In this document: one piece after another, positions 1 to 8,247 of the stretch
Position numbering within the stretch: position 1 is the stretch's first letter
How the letters are laid out: each line of letters starts with the position of its first letter
NCBI GenBank assembly: GCA_910589555.1
Contig: CAJUTE010000024.1
Coordinates: 1-40,402 of the forward strand
DNA from: an uncultured Muribaculum sp.
Lineage (GTDB): Bacteria; Bacteroidota; Bacteroidia; Bacteroidales; Muribaculaceae
DNA: 40,402 nt
Reading direction: 5' to 3'
The notes under the pieces: generated by a model
Seen by the model: the letters and a program-made list of their open reading frames with translations, nothing else
Databases searched by the model: none
What the model was told of the DNA's origin: nothing
Position numbers and translations under genes: made by a program

Positions 1-1859
1 GTTGAGTGACCACCATTAGCGGCGAGCCTATCTATAGCGTCAACAGTTGTCTGAATGAAATCCTTAATGCGTGTAAGCGTCAACCGGAACGAGTTGACAG
101 AACTTTCCAAGCGTTTGAGCAGGTTGATACTCATAAGTTGACGTATGCCTCGCTCGCGACCGGAGCGGGAGAGATTTCCAAGCGAGCCGTCAGCCTTTGT
201 ATCGAGATATTTTTCAAGTTTGCTCGGCAAAATAAAGTCGGAGGGTGTGTAGATGGCGAGATTGAGCTCGGTTACGCTGACAAAGATATCGTTGAACGAT
301 ACGGCTGTCGGCAAGTCTGTGAGTTTGGGCGAGCGAGAGATTGGCTTCAATCGTTCCGGGAACTTGCCGATGTCGGTCGTGTCGTAATATTGTTCGATGT
401 GTTTGCGGCTTCGGGCTATGGTAACGCTATCGAGCACTTCAAAGAAGTCAAAGCTCAGGAGCGAGAGCAGATTTTTTGTGGTACGTTCATCCGGAGGCAT
501 TTTTGACCAACGATTGAAAGCCGACTGTGCGTCACGAAATATTTTGTCAATGGATGATGTGGTGTTGAGCAGCGCATCCATTCGCTCCGAGTCGCCCTCG
601 TATGCAAGTTGCAACTGATTACGAAGGTCGTTAAATCGGTTATTGACAGGCGTGGCAGACAACATCAGGACCTTCGTCTTGACACCTGTGCGGATAACCT
701 TGTTCATCAGTTGGAGATAGCGGTTCTCGCGCGGGTTCTCGTCGTTCTCGTCGGTGGTGACTTTACCACCATTACGAAAGTTGTGGCTTTCGTCGATAAC
801 GACAAGATCGTAGTTGCCCCAGTTGATATGTTCGAGGTCAAGACCGTTGCTTTGCCCGGACTGACGCGAAAGGTCAGTATGATAGAGAATATCATAGCGC
901 AGGCGGTCAGCGACAAGCGGATTGTTGACGTAGTTGCTGCGGTAAGTCACCCAGTTTTGATGCAATTTCTTCGGGCAAAGAACGAGAACTGACTTGTTGC
1001 GGTTCTCGTAATACTTGATTACGGAAAGCGCGGTGAATGTCTTACCGAGACCCACGGAGTCGGCAAGGATGCAGCCGTTATACTTTTCAAGTTTGTTGAT
1101 GATAGCGAGAGCCGCGTCACGCTGGAAGTTGTAGAGCTTGCTCCAGATTACACTTGATTTGAAGCCGGTGGCTTCGTTAGGCAATACATCCTCCGAAATA
1201 TCTTCAAGAAACTCGTTGAAGATATTGTAGAGCGTAACGAAGTAGATAAATTCCGGCGCGTTTTCCTTGTAGGCGTTGGTGATGTTGTCGAGCACCTGTT
1301 CTGTGACGACTTGCAGTTTTTCGCCATCGTGCCACACTTGATTGAAAAGATTCAGGTAGAACTGCGACATCGGAGCATCTGTACGTTGAACGAACTGATA
1401 GGCATTATTACCTCGCTCACAACCGAGGTCAACAGTTGTAAATCCTGTGATGGGCATATAATTGACATCATCTACGTTGATGAAGCCCATCATATTTTCA
1501 TTGGTGCGGTTTGACTTGAAACAAGCCTTTTGCCTAATCCATTCGGCACACTCCTTTGCGACGGCTTTAAGCGACAACTCATTGCGGAGTTTTATCTCAA
1601 ACTCCGAACCGAATAGGTCGCGCTCACGGTTAAGACGCGGTATGTAAAATTCTCGCCGCTGCTTGTCGGCTTTCTCGGTGGTAAACGAGGGAGAAGTAAA
1701 GATAAAACGCAACTCATCTATATCTTTCAACTGCTCTTTGAGTTCTTGAAAGGCATAAATCGAAAAACTTGCGGCCGCTATCGACACACGACTGCCGGAT
1801 TTGATGGTAGCCACCAAGTCATCGCGTAAGGTTTGATTTATGTTGTCAATGAGTTGCAC
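1..1859 (-). CDS. SNF2-type helicase with N-terminal PLD-like domain (partial, cut by left edge)
   Basis: About 619 residues are visible on the minus strand; the C-terminal helicase lobe lies outside the window. The N-terminus (VQLIDNINQTLRDDL, then SRVSIAAASFSIYAF) has the layout of helicases with a PLD-like front domain, although I see no intact HKD motif. ATPase motifs follow in order: Walker A NGCILADSVGLGKTFTAL near residue 267 (around 1059), a DESH box at 783-794 (near residue 356) and LSATPVNNR at about 640-660. I chose the GTG at 1857-1859 as start because an in-frame TGA lies three codons upstream (1866-1868) and the sequence aligns there with my memory of the family's MxLIDNIN start. 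Known: such proteins are ATP-dependent DNA translocases often found in restriction-like or mobile islands. Inference: defence or island gene. The domain call is firm, the role is not. Confidence 0.85.
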   Translation of the reverse strand, partial: MQLIDNINQTLRDDLVATIKSGSRVSIAAASFSIYAFQELKEQLKDIDELRFIFTSPSFTTEKADKQRREFYIPRLNRERDLFGSEFEIKLRNELSLKAVAKECAEWIRQKACFKSNRTNENMMGFINVDDVNYMPITGFTTVDLGCERGNNAYQFVQRTDAPMSQFYLNLFNQVWHDGEKLQVVTEQVLDNITNAYKENAPEFIYFVTLYNIFNEFLEDISEDVLPNEATGFKSSVIWSKLYNFQRDAALAIINKLEKYNGCILADSVGLGKTFTALSVIKYYENRNKSVLVLCPKKLHQNWVTYRSNYVNNPLVADRLRYDILYHTDLSRQSGQSNGLDLEHINWGNYDLVVIDESHNFRNGGKVTTDENDENPRENRYLQLMNKVIRTGVKTKVLMLSATPVNNRFNDLRNQLQLAYEGDSERMDALLNTTSSIDKIFRDAQSAFNRWSKMPPDERTTKNLLSLLSFDFFEVLDSVTIARSRKHIEQYYDTTDIGKFPERLKPISRSPKLTDLPTAVSFNDIFVSVTELNLAIYTPSDFILPSKLEKYLDTKADGSLGNLSRSGRERGIRQLMSINLLKRLESSVNSFRLTLTRIKDFIQTTVDAIDRLAANGGHS

Positions 1860-1898
1860 TTCGGGTCACTCGCTTTCACAGCCATTGACTCCGATATG

Positions 1899-1907
1899 GC
1901 ACAATTA
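1899..1907 (-). promoter_or_regulatory. Possible -7 box for the helicase gene
   Basis: Minus-strand TAATTGTGC differs by one base from the Bacteroidetes -7 consensus TAnnTTTGC and would give a leader of about 30 nt before the GTG start. No clear -33 TTG is visible, so this is tentative. Confidence 0.3.
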
Positions 1908-1918
1908 GATTGGTTTTG

Positions 1919-1958
1919 GAAAAAAGAAAAGCGGGAGCCTTATCATTACTCGTCCCGC
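1919..1958 (-). terminator. Intrinsic terminator of the candidate ncRNA
   Basis: On the minus strand GCGGGA (complement of 1953-1958) pairs with TCCCGC (complement of 1931-1936) and is followed directly by TTTTCTTTTTTCC (complement of 1918-1930). Confidence 0.75.
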
Positions 1959-2251
1959 AACTCGTAGCCTTCGAACTTGCTTTAATCGCCAGAACGAGCA
2001 ACTTCGACTCCACGCTGTTATATGCAGATACCTCAAACTCATTTCAAGCAAGTGCCTGAAATGAGCCCGGATAGGTATATACATACCCGTGGCGTCTATC
2101 GTTACTCTGTCCTTTAGCGATTGTTTGGAGTGTTCGAAGTTCCGAGTTGCCAAGAACAAAGCGTAGATATACGCTTTCTCAAAAATATAATAGATTTCCC
2201 GCATGCCGTAGCGATAAGCTCCTCTGAGCAACGCTCCCACAGCGTGGAAGT
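1919..2251 (-). ncRNA. Candidate structured non-coding RNA of about 330 nt
   Basis: The unit is bounded by a good promoter (ATTG, 19 bp, TAATTTTG) and an intrinsic terminator, and no ATG-started frame fills it. Internal pairing is extensive. The 5' CCACGCTG can pair with CAGCGTGG about 230 nt later, closing a long domain. Inside are hairpins AGCGTA/TACGCT, GGTAT/ATACC and a perfect 9-bp CTCATTTCA/TGAAATGAG stem. It lacks tmRNA ends and the RNase P core, so I cannot name the family; a 6S-like or Bacteroidales-specific RNA is possible. A 118-codon frame starting at TTG (2261) overlaps it, but that start lies inside the -7 box, which argues against a protein. It sits directly upstream of the helicase gene on the same strand and could mark an island junction. 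Confidence 0.6.
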
Positions 2252-2257
2252 CTAAAT

Positions 2258-2289
2258 ACAAAATTACGAATTATTTTTGAGGGTGCAAT
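2258..2289 (-). promoter_or_regulatory. Promoter of the candidate ncRNA
   Basis: Minus-strand ATTG (complement of 2286-2289), a 19-bp spacer, then TAATTTTGT (complement of 2258-2266). This fits the Bacteroidetes -33/-7 pattern well and predicts transcription from about 2252. Confidence 0.65.
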
Positions 2290-2484
2290 CGAATATGTTG
2301 TGAAACATAAAAGTGTGCTCCGGCAAATGGGATGGATTTATCAGAGTGGACTGAATGTGTTACCCGCAGATTGATACCGTTATGTTTGTGCAAAGATAGT
2401 GTGGGGTTGTGGGGGATTTACCCACTTTTTATCCTACCGGGCGATTTTTTTCAACGGGACTTGTGGGATGGCGGAGTAAAAATG

Positions 2485-2684
2485 CGGTCTGTAGGACCGC
2501 AAGAGTTTCCCGGTATATAGTGCCAGCACAATGCCGGGTCACAGATAATAACCAAAATATATAGAGTTCCGGAGGAACAATACAATTGTATCGCTCTTAC
2601 AGAGCTTAATTCAATTTCGAATCCATTAACCCGGCATTCCGCTGACGCTACATACCGGCTAAGCTCTTATGGTCCTACAGACCG
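2485..2684. repeat. Long imperfect inverted repeat, MITE-like or structured RNA element
   Basis: The outer arms share CGGTCTGTAGGACC, two variable bases, then AAGAG (left 2485-2505; the same on the other strand, ending at 2684). The next inward segments also pair: CCGGTATATAGTGCC (left) matches the reverse complement of the right CGCTACATACCGG with transition differences, and ATGCCGGGT pairs with ACCCGGCAT. The centre holds GTTCC/GGAAC and the palindrome ATACAATTGTAT. The pattern of differences between arms suggests pairing is maintained. It lies in a gene-free stretch (about 2290-3042), and I see no transposase. Confidence 0.7.
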
Positions 2685-3042
2685 ATTTTGTATTGGGTGT
2701 TTTGTTGTTCCGATACAGGACATCTTCGATGCCTGTTTCTTGGTGATGCCTTTCTCCGCACCTCGGCTATCGCCTCGTGGCGGAGCTTAAATTATTTTGC
2801 CGTTTCACGGCAGTTATGGCATTTTTTCAAGGGCGCTCTTTACGGAGTACATTTGGGGTGTGCGTCTTTCCGGGCACAAGTCGCTTACGGTTCCCTGTGT
2901 GGCGGAAATCCATAGGCATTGCTTTTCAGGTTTTTGTCTAAGATTTTGTCTTGCTGAGGACAGGGATGTCTCCTTCCACTTTTCCATGTATGCACGGTTG
3001 TTGTTGGTGGGGGCGATGCCCGTCGGTTTGTGCTGTGTGAGT
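2685..3042. other. Gene-free stretch with small hairpins
   Basis: Open frames here are short, unrelated to known families and mutually overlapping. Several small palindromes are visible (GCCGTttcACGGC near 2799, GGGCgatGCCC near 3012). It looks like degenerate intergenic repeat sequence. No clear terminator for the gene ending at 3043 is seen. Confidence 0.4.
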
Positions 3043-3837
3043 CTATTTTTTCAAAATATGATATAGGATCTGACCGGCGGGAAGCCCAATTGATACTTTT
3101 TTATTGAGTTTATAGTATGGAGTGACTATTGGTTCTGCCTGATACTTGTTTGTGCCTGCTTGCTGCACTGTCTGCGCTCCGGCTTGGATGCCCCAGTGTT
3201 CATTGAGCCGGTAGTCGACATATCCGCCATATTTGGTGTGTCCATAATAGCCTATCATAGATGGGGGCATTGGCATGCCGTTTGCCATGCGTGGCGGACG
3301 TCCAAAATAATAATCACCAAAGATAGTAGCCGATAGGATCGGTGAGAACTGATACGTAATGCTCCCGTTCACTCCATATTGGGTGTGCAATCCGTTGAAA
3401 TATCCGTATTTATTCGCCATTCCGCCGGCACGGAACGTAAAATTGCCTGCCGATTGATAAATGGTTAACGCTCCGTTGTCAATCTGCATCAATCCCGGGA
3501 GTGACCTTGTTCCTCCCGAGGCGACGATCTCGCCGTTGTTCCAATAGAACAGGCTTGCGTGCCCGGGAGTAAAACGTAAATCCGGAATATACAGGTCGAT
3601 CGGGGATGCAAAACTATAAGAGAAGCGAGGGGTGATAGCCAGATTATATCCGCGGTGATATTCGAGCGGACTTGATAAACCGGATATGCTGTCGGGCCTT
3701 CCAACAGTTTCCAAATGAATATTATCATAAGCGTTTTGCCTGATAGACAAGGAGTCATTCATCTCAATTTGAGCGAAACATGTCATTGAGAAAGCGGCAA
3801 GCAGTAATGTCAGAATATACAGGTGCTTCATGGTCAT
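3043..3837 (-). CDS. Putative outer-membrane protein, third gene of a two-component operon
   Basis: This is a 264-aa protein of unassigned family. It has an N-terminal signal peptide (LYILTLLLAAFSMTCFAQ) and a body rich in alternating aromatic/polar strands (YHRGYNLAITPRFSYSFAS, FTFRAGGMANKYGYFNG, SATIFGDYYFGRPP) such as small outer-membrane beta-barrels show. The ATG at 3835-3837 overlaps the response-regulator stop as ATGA, so the two are probably translationally coupled; an alternative start is 3831. Co-transcription with a sensor/regulator pair suggests an envelope protein whose level is tied to that signal system. No catalytic motif is visible, and the function is unknown. Confidence 0.7.
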   Translation of the reverse strand: MTMKHLYILTLLLAAFSMTCFAQIEMNDSLSIRQNAYDNIHLETVGRPDSISGLSSPLEYHRGYNLAITPRFSYSFASPIDLYIPDLRFTPGHASLFYWNNGEIVASGGTRSLPGLMQIDNGALTIYQSAGNFTFRAGGMANKYGYFNGLHTQYGVNGSITYQFSPILSATIFGDYYFGRPPRMANGMPMPPSMIGYYGHTKYGGYVDYRLNEHWGIQAGAQTVQQAGTNKYQAEPIVTPYYKLNKKVSIGLPAGQILYHILKK

Positions 3838-4520
3838 TGATTTTTGATGGTTAACATATATCCGAAACCGCGTTGATTGATGATGCTTATATTGGAGTCA
3901 AGCGAGAAGGCACGGCGAAGTTTGTGGATGTAACCGTGCAGGGAGTTTCGGTTGCTGATTTCATCACGCCCCCATACGGCTATCATCAGTTCAGAAGCAT
4001 CTACGGTTTTGCCGATATTCGATGCCAACTTTTCCAATATTCGAGCCTCGATATTCGACAATGCAAGTTCCCGATTCTTGTAACGCAGAAACTGATTGCC
4101 GGTGTCAAACAAGTATTCACCAATGATGTATGGTTGATCGGCTGACGGCTGATTAGATTTATTTCGCAGCAATGCCTTGATTCGTATGAGCAATTCGCGC
4201 AGTTCAAACGGTTTTTTCAGATAGTCGTTGGCTCCGATTTCAAATCCTTTTTCAACATCGTCAATCGTGCTTTTGGCAGTCAGAAATATTATAGGCACAT
4301 TAGATGATATGCGTCTTATTTCTTTTGCCATGGAAAATCCGTCAAGGCGTGGCATCATTACGTCGGCAACTATGAGGTCCGCGCCATTGTTTTTGCACTT
4401 CTCCAGCCCTTCAATGCCGTCGTATGCGGCAGTGACTTCATAACCTTGTTGCCGCAGAGTATCGCATACTATCATTGAGAGATCGCGCTCGTCCTCGACG
4501 AGAAGTATTTTAGCTTTCAT
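3834..4520 (-). CDS. OmpR-family response regulator
   Basis: This 228-aa protein has the normal length for the family. The N-terminal receiver (residues 1-120) shows the acidic pair VEDERD, the phospho-acceptor Asp in IVADVMMPRLDG, the Thr in FLTAKS and the Lys in YLKKPFELRELL. The C-terminal winged helix (about 130-228) has LSNIEARILEKL, NSLHGYIHKLRRAF and NQRGFGYML. It overlaps the kinase gene upstream by 11 bp and the downstream membrane-protein gene by 4 bp, so the three form one operon. Likely role: DNA-binding output of the neighbouring kinase, with the TAAG direct repeats at 5965-6002 as the probable target. It resembles the RprY type of Bacteroides, but I do not assign the symbol. Confidence 0.93.
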   Translation of the reverse strand: MKAKILLVEDERDLSMIVCDTLRQQGYEVTAAYDGIEGLEKCKNNGADLIVADVMMPRLDGFSMAKEIRRISSNVPIIFLTAKSTIDDVEKGFEIGANDYLKKPFELRELLIRIKALLRNKSNQPSADQPYIIGEYLFDTGNQFLRYKNRELALSNIEARILEKLASNIGKTVDASELMIAVWGRDEISNRNSLHGYIHKLRRAFSLDSNISIINQRGFGYMLTIKNQ

Positions 4521-5925
4521 GTTCGTTGATTTTGATGGTGAATGTTGATCCTTCTCCTTCCCGACTCTTGACAGATATGCTCCAGCCCATTTTTTCGATT
4601 ATATGTTTCACATAGTACAAGCCTATGCCATAGCCGCGTACATCCTGACGGTTGCCGTGAGGCACACGGTAGAACTTGTCGAATATGAACGGCATATTCC
4701 CGGAAGGTATGCCTATTCCATTGTCGGAGATTTCAATACGGCAAGCTTCAATTTTGATGTTGATAGACACTGCGTCGCCGGAATATTTGATTGCGTTGTC
4801 AATAAGATTGTTCAACACATTTGACAAGTGTGATCTATCGGCAGTCACTGTCACATTATCCACTGTTTGGATATTGATTTTTATCTCTTTGTCTCCTCTC
4901 ATTCCTTGAGCTTCGGCAATTTCATTGATAAGTTCCGAGAGGTTGACGGGTTCCTCCTTTAGAGTCATTGTCTTACGCCGTTCCATACTCATGGCAAGGA
5001 TGTTTTCAACGAGTTCGCCGAGTTTTTTCAGTTGAATGAGAGCTATTGACAAGTAGGCTTTTTTCTTTTCAGTATCATTGGCAGTATCGTAGTTCAACAG
5101 TGCATCGTTGGCTGAATAGGCAATCGAGATGGGCGTTTTAAGCTCATGTGTCATATTGCTTACAAAATCATCTTTCATTTCTTCGATGGAGCGTAGCTTT
5201 GAAACAGTATGGAACAGATACCAGAAAGCGGCGGCAAAGGCTGCCATCAGTAAAAAAAGAGTCACAATCACTCCCATCATCTGCGACAGGATATACCTTG
5301 TCAGAGGGGTCATATACGCTTTGTAGTATATTCCTTCATCGGGATTTATATTTATTCTGAAAGAATCTAATCCCGATGTGTCCTCTAATCTTGGATTGCC
5401 GCAGATGACAGAATCGTTTCTGTCGACAACCTCCACACACAGGAAGTCAGGGTAGATGAATCGATAGGAAAGTTGATTGTATAGCACGCTGTCCATCACC
5501 TCCATATCATAAGGGATATATTTGTCCATTAACGCATGAAACTGCCTGGTCATTGCGTCGACCATCTGATTGGAATAGGTCCCGTTTTCCGATAGCATAG
5601 CTCTCTCTTCAACGACCGTTCCGTCGATTTCAGTTCTCACTGATATGAGTTGTCCGTTTCCGTCCTTGTAAGTCGACGCCTCAGCCCGTCGTGGCTCCCT
5701 GGGTTCGTCGACTTCCTGCATTTGCGCGTTTGATGAAATTCCCTCAGCTTTTCCGGCACGATGCATAAGATCGTCAATGTCGGCGTCGGCAATCGCTGTC
5801 ATTACCTCACGCTCTACATTTTTTCGGATAGATTCATATAGCTCAGCAAGGTAATATACATTGCAGCCAAATATGACAGCAATCACAGAAATGAATATTA
5901 TGGAGTTGGTCCTAAAATTTTTCAT
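4510..5925 (-). CDS. Membrane sensor histidine kinase
   Basis: The protein is about 471 aa. A first transmembrane helix (NSIIFISVIAVIFGCNVYYL) is followed by a sensor region of roughly 190 residues on the far side of the membrane and a second helix (MMGVIVTLFLLMAAFAAAFW). The HisKA box is VSNMTHELKTPIS with the phospho-His. The ATPase domain has N box NVLNNLIDNAIKYS, G1 ISDNGIGIPSG and G2 GYGIGLYYVKHI. I chose the ATG at 5923-5925; the frame also opens at a GTG at 5949, which lies upstream of a possible -7 box. It is the first gene of the three-gene operon and is divergent from the TonB-type receptor at 6066. The signal is unknown. Confidence 0.92.
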   Translation of the reverse strand: MKNFRTNSIIFISVIAVIFGCNVYYLAELYESIRKNVEREVMTAIADADIDDLMHRAGKAEGISSNAQMQEVDEPREPRRAEASTYKDGNGQLISVRTEIDGTVVEERAMLSENGTYSNQMVDAMTRQFHALMDKYIPYDMEVMDSVLYNQLSYRFIYPDFLCVEVVDRNDSVICGNPRLEDTSGLDSFRININPDEGIYYKAYMTPLTRYILSQMMGVIVTLFLLMAAFAAAFWYLFHTVSKLRSIEEMKDDFVSNMTHELKTPISIAYSANDALLNYDTANDTEKKKAYLSIALIQLKKLGELVENILAMSMERRKTMTLKEEPVNLSELINEIAEAQGMRGDKEIKINIQTVDNVTVTADRSHLSNVLNNLIDNAIKYSGDAVSINIKIEACRIEISDNGIGIPSGNMPFIFDKFYRVPHGNRQDVRGYGIGLYYVKHIIEKMGWSISVKSREGEGSTFTIKINEHES

Positions 5926-5927
5926 AC

Positions 5928-5936
5928 ACAAAGTTA
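5928..5936 (-). promoter_or_regulatory. Possible -7 box of the kinase operon
   Basis: Minus-strand TAACTTTGT fits TAnnTTTG. It would start transcription at about the ATG of the kinase (5925), implying a leaderless or very short-leader mRNA. No -33 TTG is evident, so an activated promoter or a wrong call are both possible. Confidence 0.35.
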
Positions 5937-5964
5937 ATGATATTCTCACTCATGCATTGAGGAT

Positions 5965-6002
5965 TTAAGACTAAATAAGGTTGGGCTTAAGACTAAATAA
6001 GG
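5965..6002. promoter_or_regulatory. Direct-repeat operator, probable response-regulator binding site
   Basis: TTAAGACTAAATAAGG occurs twice without mismatch (5965-5980 and 5987-6002) with a 22-bp period, about two helical turns. Each copy holds two TAAG half-sites, at 5966, 5976, 5988 and 5998. The array lies between the divergent kinase operon and the receptor gene, about 50-85 bp upstream of the predicted receptor transcription start, where activators bind. OmpR-family regulators bind such tandem repeats; assignment to the adjacent regulator is inference. Confidence 0.65.
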
Positions 6003-6034
6003 AACATCTGCCCCGCATAACGGTGTTTGCATGG

Positions 6035-6043
6035 TAATTTTGC
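6035..6043 (+). promoter_or_regulatory. -7 box of the TonB-type receptor gene
   Basis: TAATTTTGC is a perfect TAnnTTTGC. Predicted start is near 6050, which places the ATG at 6066 in the transcript and excludes the upstream TTG at 6027. The -33 region is weak, consistent with need for an activator at the repeats just upstream. Confidence 0.65.
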
Positions 6044-6065
6044 GTCAAATCAAAATCCGGGAAAG

Positions 6066-8108
6066 ATGAAACGAATTATATTCACCTTATTGACAGCCGG
6101 TATGGCATTATCGTTAATGGCTCAAAATGAAATTAATGACACAATAGCCGGCAAGCGGTTTGATGAGGTGGTTGTGAAAGGAGAAAAACCGCAGATAAAG
6201 GGACAGCATGGAGTCATGGTTGTGGATTTGCCCCATATCATCAAGGACAAGCCTGTGACAAATGTTCTTGATGCGTTGAGCTATTTGCCGGGCGTGGTCA
6301 GCAATAACGGAATGATAGAGCTCAATGGAGCGTCATCACTCTCCTTAATTATAAACGGAGAGCCTACGACAATGCCGCTGCAAAACCTGTATCAATTATT
6401 ATATGCCACTCCTGTCGACCGGCTGAAGAGTGTAGAGATTATGTATTCGGCACCGCCAAAATACCATGCCGCCGGAGCAGTTATTAACATTGTGTTGAAA
6501 GAGCCTCGTCCGCTTGACGGATTGATGGGGCAAGCTGTCGTTGAATACAATCAGACTCATTATGCGACCTATTCAACCGGATTGAATGCCACCTACGCCA
6601 TAAAAGACTGGACTTTCGACTTGGGCTACTCGCTCGCCCGAAATCATTCTTACAGCAGGCAGCAAACCTATTCCAATCATCTTGTCAATGGTGAGAGGCT
6701 GATGGTTGATGATGATATGAGGCAAATTACAGAGAATATGTCCCATACCATTCATGCCGCTATTTCATTAAGAAAAATGAAACTATCCTATAATGGTCAG
6801 ATAAAATCAGCCCTTAAAAATCGCAGCATTTCCATAGGTACTTTCGGCAGCTATTCCAATATTTACAAGGGGCAGTCTCCTACATCATATCATAACATAA
6901 ACATCAGTTATGATGCTCCATTCAATATGTCGGTAGGGGCTGACTACACGCATTACTTTGAAAACAGAATCCAGAATCTGTCCAATGCCGGAGAGGAGCA
7001 ACTTTGTTCAGACACCCGTCAGGTGATTAATCGTTATCATTTATATATAGATCAGGAACATAATTTTGGAGGGTGGACTTTCGGTTATGGCGCGGAATAT
7101 CAGCATGCTGATGACAAAAGCCGCCAGTCATATATTTTCCCTGCTCGATCAGGGTTTGACAATACATTGCATGAGGATGTTGGAAGTGTTTATGTCAGTT
7201 CTCAAGCATCCTTTCAGTGGGGACTATCATTTAACGCATCTATTGCGGCGGAATATTTCCACAATGGCTATCAGTGCAATTGGAACATGATTCCTCAATT
7301 GGGCGCTACTTATTTCAGTACGCCGAAGAGCATATTTCAACTCAATTTCACATCGCGGCGCATCTACCCGTCATATTGGGAGTTGCATGGTGGAACATCC
7401 TATGTGAATGACTATTCAATGATATTAGGGAATCCGGAGCTGCAACCTTACATTGCTTATTCCGGACAGTTAAGCTATATACTCCATCAAAAATATGCCG
7501 CAACTCTATATCTGTTATATTCCGATAGTTATTCCGTGCAATTGCCTTATCAGTCAACCGATGATTTTAAGCTTATATTCCAGACACTTAACATGGACTT
7601 CTCAAGATCTGCGGGATTGCAGATTCACGTTCCGTTTGAGGTGGAACATATATGGAGCGCTACAGCGACGCTCAATATTTCCCACTCGCAGCAAAAGTCT
7701 AAAAATTTTCATGGGCTTAGCTTCGATAACAAGCATTGGGGGGTGTATGCCGGAGTCGCCAACACTATCAGACTCTCATCTGAGTTGCCGGTTTCACTGT
7801 CAATTGACTGCTCTTATATTGCCGGACAAATTCAGGGTCCCGGATGTTTCTCGCCTCTTTGGAAAATAGATGCCGGGATAAAATGGCAATTTGGGACAAA
7901 ACGCTGTTGTGAACTCGATTTTAAGGCTAATGATATCTTCAATACCTGTAATCCCGACATGAAAATAAATTTCGCAGGACAGGATTACCGCATGAAAGCC
8001 TATGATATGAATCAAAACTTTAAACTCGCATTCATATATAGGTTTAACGGATTTAAACCGAAAAAAGAGGCTGATATCGACATATCGCGTTTCGGAGCCG
8101 GACAGTGA
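6066..8108 (+). CDS. TonB-dependent-receptor-like outer-membrane plug/barrel protein
   Basis: The protein is 680 aa from the ATG at 6066. A signal peptide (MKRIIFTLLTAGMALSLMAQ) is followed by a segment with FDEVVVKGEKP, which can be read as a TonB-box-like stretch. A plug domain follows (NVLDALSYLPGVVSNNGMIE, LSLIINGEPT, VDRLKSVEIMYSAPPKYHAA, AVINIVLKEP), and the rest is a 22-strand-type barrel of the OMP_b-brl_3 kind rather than the SusC kind. There is no CarboxypepD_reg domain before the plug. It is divergent from the kinase operon with a repeat operator between, so it is the likely main target of that system. The substrate (metal, small molecule or peptide) cannot be read from sequence. 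Confidence 0.85.
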   Translation: MKRIIFTLLTAGMALSLMAQNEINDTIAGKRFDEVVVKGEKPQIKGQHGVMVVDLPHIIKDKPVTNVLDALSYLPGVVSNNGMIELNGASSLSLIINGEPTTMPLQNLYQLLYATPVDRLKSVEIMYSAPPKYHAAGAVINIVLKEPRPLDGLMGQAVVEYNQTHYATYSTGLNATYAIKDWTFDLGYSLARNHSYSRQQTYSNHLVNGERLMVDDDMRQITENMSHTIHAAISLRKMKLSYNGQIKSALKNRSISIGTFGSYSNIYKGQSPTSYHNINISYDAPFNMSVGADYTHYFENRIQNLSNAGEEQLCSDTRQVINRYHLYIDQEHNFGGWTFGYGAEYQHADDKSRQSYIFPARSGFDNTLHEDVGSVYVSSQASFQWGLSFNASIAAEYFHNGYQCNWNMIPQLGATYFSTPKSIFQLNFTSRRIYPSYWELHGGTSYVNDYSMILGNPELQPYIAYSGQLSYILHQKYAATLYLLYSDSYSVQLPYQSTDDFKLIFQTLNMDFSRSAGLQIHVPFEVEHIWSATATLNISHSQQKSKNFHGLSFDNKHWGVYAGVANTIRLSSELPVSLSIDCSYIAGQIQGPGCFSPLWKIDAGIKWQFGTKRCCELDFKANDIFNTCNPDMKINFAGQDYRMKAYDMNQNFKLAFIYRFNGFKPKKEADIDISRFGAGQ

Positions 8109-8213
8109 CTGTGTTGCATTATAGTCCTGTTGCCTCTGTCGGTAAATGGCAGGCGCAATAGTTTCTATCGAATCTTTCCATAAAAACGGGTGTGAGAAGT
8201 GTTATATAAGAAA

Positions 8214-8222
8214 TAATTTCGC
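8214..8222 (+). promoter_or_regulatory. Possible -7 box of the membrane microprotein/exporter unit
   Basis: TAATTTCGC is one base from TAnnTTTGC and would give a leader of about 20 nt before the ATG at 8248. Confidence 0.4.
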
Positions 8223-8247
8223 AGTCGGAATTAAAAATTATAAGATT

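Noticed and set aside
6..1647. Plus-strand open frames across the first 1.6 kb
   Set aside because: They are antisense to the helicase frame, which shows conserved ATPase motifs in order; none of the plus frames resembles a known protein.
1905..2261. 118-codon minus frame as a protein gene
   Set aside because: It would start at TTG inside the -7 box, has no family resemblance and coincides with a promoter-hairpin-terminator unit, so an RNA gene is preferred.
2332..3066. Several plus-strand frames of 60-90 codons
   Set aside because: They overlap each other and run through palindromic repeat sequence; no coding signature or conserved motif.
6027..6065. TTG start 13 codons upstream for the receptor gene
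   Set aside because: It lies before the perfect -7 box at 6035-6043, so it would not be transcribed; the ATG at 6066 gives a proper signal peptide.
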